Shown here one piece after another: positions 63,520 through 64,000 of a stretch of DNA of 64,000 nt (position 1 is its first letter; every line of letters starts with the position of its first letter). The stretch is from Vandammella animalimorsus (GTDB lineage Bacteria > Pseudomonadota > Gammaproteobacteria > Burkholderiales > Burkholderiaceae_C). Below the pieces are notes generated by a model. It ran no database searches. It was not told the DNA's origin and worked only from the letters and a program-made list of their open reading frames with translations. The DNA lies in NCBI RefSeq assembly GCF_002285265.1, contig NZ_NSJB01000012.1, forward strand, positions 22,399 through 86,398. Reading direction: 5' to 3'. The translations under genes and the position numbers were made by a program.

Positions 63520-63596
63520 AGGGCTTGTTGAGATTGAGTGTTGCGGCGGTGTTTTCGGTCAAAAACCGCTTCGCAAACCCAATCTCAACAAGCCCT
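63520..63596. repeat. 77-bp palindromic element upstream of folA
   Basis: Perfect 17-bp arms (AGGGCTTGTTGAGATTG, 63520-63536, and its complement, 63580-63596) enclose a second imperfect stem (GCGGTGTTTT...AAAAACCGC). It lies 45 bases upstream of the folA ATG, between two divergent genes, and resembles REP/MITE-type elements in layout. Confidence 0.8.
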
Positions 63597-63793
63597 AGCG
63601 CCTGCGCGATGGCCCCGCCGGGCAGCGCGCAAGCATAACGGCATTTGCCAGCCGGGCGGCCAGAGCGCGCAGCGGCCCGCACCGCCCGCATCTTTTTCAT
63701 CTTCCGCGCAGGCATCTCCGCTACAGTGCCAGCCAGTTTCCATGGGCCAGCGCGCGCCGCGCCGCCCATTTCCCTGCATTTTTGCCTTGCCCC

Positions 63794-64000
63794 ATGTCCG
63801 ACGCCCCTGCCCGCCGCACGCTGTCCCTGCCTGGCCAGCCGCAAGCCCCCCGATCCCCCGCCGCCGCGCCCAAGCGCAAGCCCGCCCGCAAGTCCGCCCA
63901 GGCCGGCCGCAAGCCTGGCCCAAGCCGCCCAGGCGCCGGCACGCCCCGCAGCGCCGCAGCGCCCGCGCCGCGCAAAGCGGCTGGGCACGCGCCCGCTCGC
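63794..64000 (+). CDS. start of a basic Pro/Ala/Lys/Arg-rich protein, partial
   Basis: Open frame from ATG 63794 to the window edge (69 codons, no stop): MSDAPARRTLSLPGQPQAPR then KRKPARKSAQAGRKPGP. Low-complexity, strongly basic, disordered. Such tails precede the catalytic domains of RNA-modifying enzymes and helicases in related bacteria, but the domain lies outside the window and no identity is claimed. Confidence 0.6.
   Translation, partial: MSDAPARRTLSLPGQPQAPRSPAAAPKRKPARKSAQAGRKPGPSRPGAGTPRSAAAPAPRKAAGHAPAR

Overview
The window is high-GC bacterial DNA. Gene content and order (tyrS next to an M23 peptidase gene, gltX next to tRNA-Ala/Glu/Asp, pepN beside fbp, a minor-pilin cluster, TonB-dependent siderophore receptors with FecI/FecR regulators) and protein style point to a betaproteobacterium of the order Burkholderiales, most likely family Comamonadaceae. 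This placement is my inference from sequence style, not from a search. I saw no insertion sequence, CRISPR array, prophage or replication origin.

Layout. 1-7.1 kb: zinc-ribbon protein, M23 peptidase, tyrS, serA and a lone ugpB with a Pho-box-like promoter. 7.2-12.3 kb: iron-uptake locus 1 (FecI, FecR, an orphan antitoxin, TonB receptor, the decayed tail of another receptor). 12.5-21 kb: tRNA-Asp/Glu/Ala, gltX, metZ, rimM, rpsP, a Fur-family regulator, a T4 endonuclease V homologue, tsaD, a MATE pump and tRNA-Thr. 21-26.4 kb: fbp and pepN, with a two-gene ATPase cassette lodged exactly between them. 26.6-36.5 kb: two small-function genes, then iron-uptake locus 2, which starts with one gene fusing a FecI-type sigma factor to a FecR-type membrane regulator and continues with three toxin-antitoxin loci, a second TonB receptor and a PepSY membrane protein. 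36.5-37.5 kb: an RNase Z remnant and a hemerythrin.

37.6-46.6 kb is an RNA-repair island. RtcR (CARF plus AAA+ sigma-54 activator) is read to the right. To the left, from a consensus -24/-12 sigma-54 promoter, a transcript would begin with a structured RNA and two tRNA-like elements, then encode an SPFH/slipin protein, an unknown 279-residue protein, a coupled 36-residue peptide, an ADP-ribosylglycohydrolase, the RNA ligase RtcB and a HEAT-repeat protein. The likely logic is that RtcR senses damaged RNA ends and, with sigma-54 polymerase, switches on the whole repair set. This island and the sigma/anti-sigma fusion are the most interesting parts of the window.

46.6-53.2 kb holds type IV pilus minor pilin genes (pilV, pilW, pilX, pilY1, pilE) in visibly less GC-rich DNA. 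53.6-64 kb returns to ordinary chromosome: a permease, a GMC oxidoreductase, a substrate-binding protein, mfd, coaD, folA and the start of an unidentified basic protein. Several decayed genes (a VapC toxin, a HigB toxin, a receptor tail, RNase Z) and three families of short tandem repeats mark the accessory stretches.
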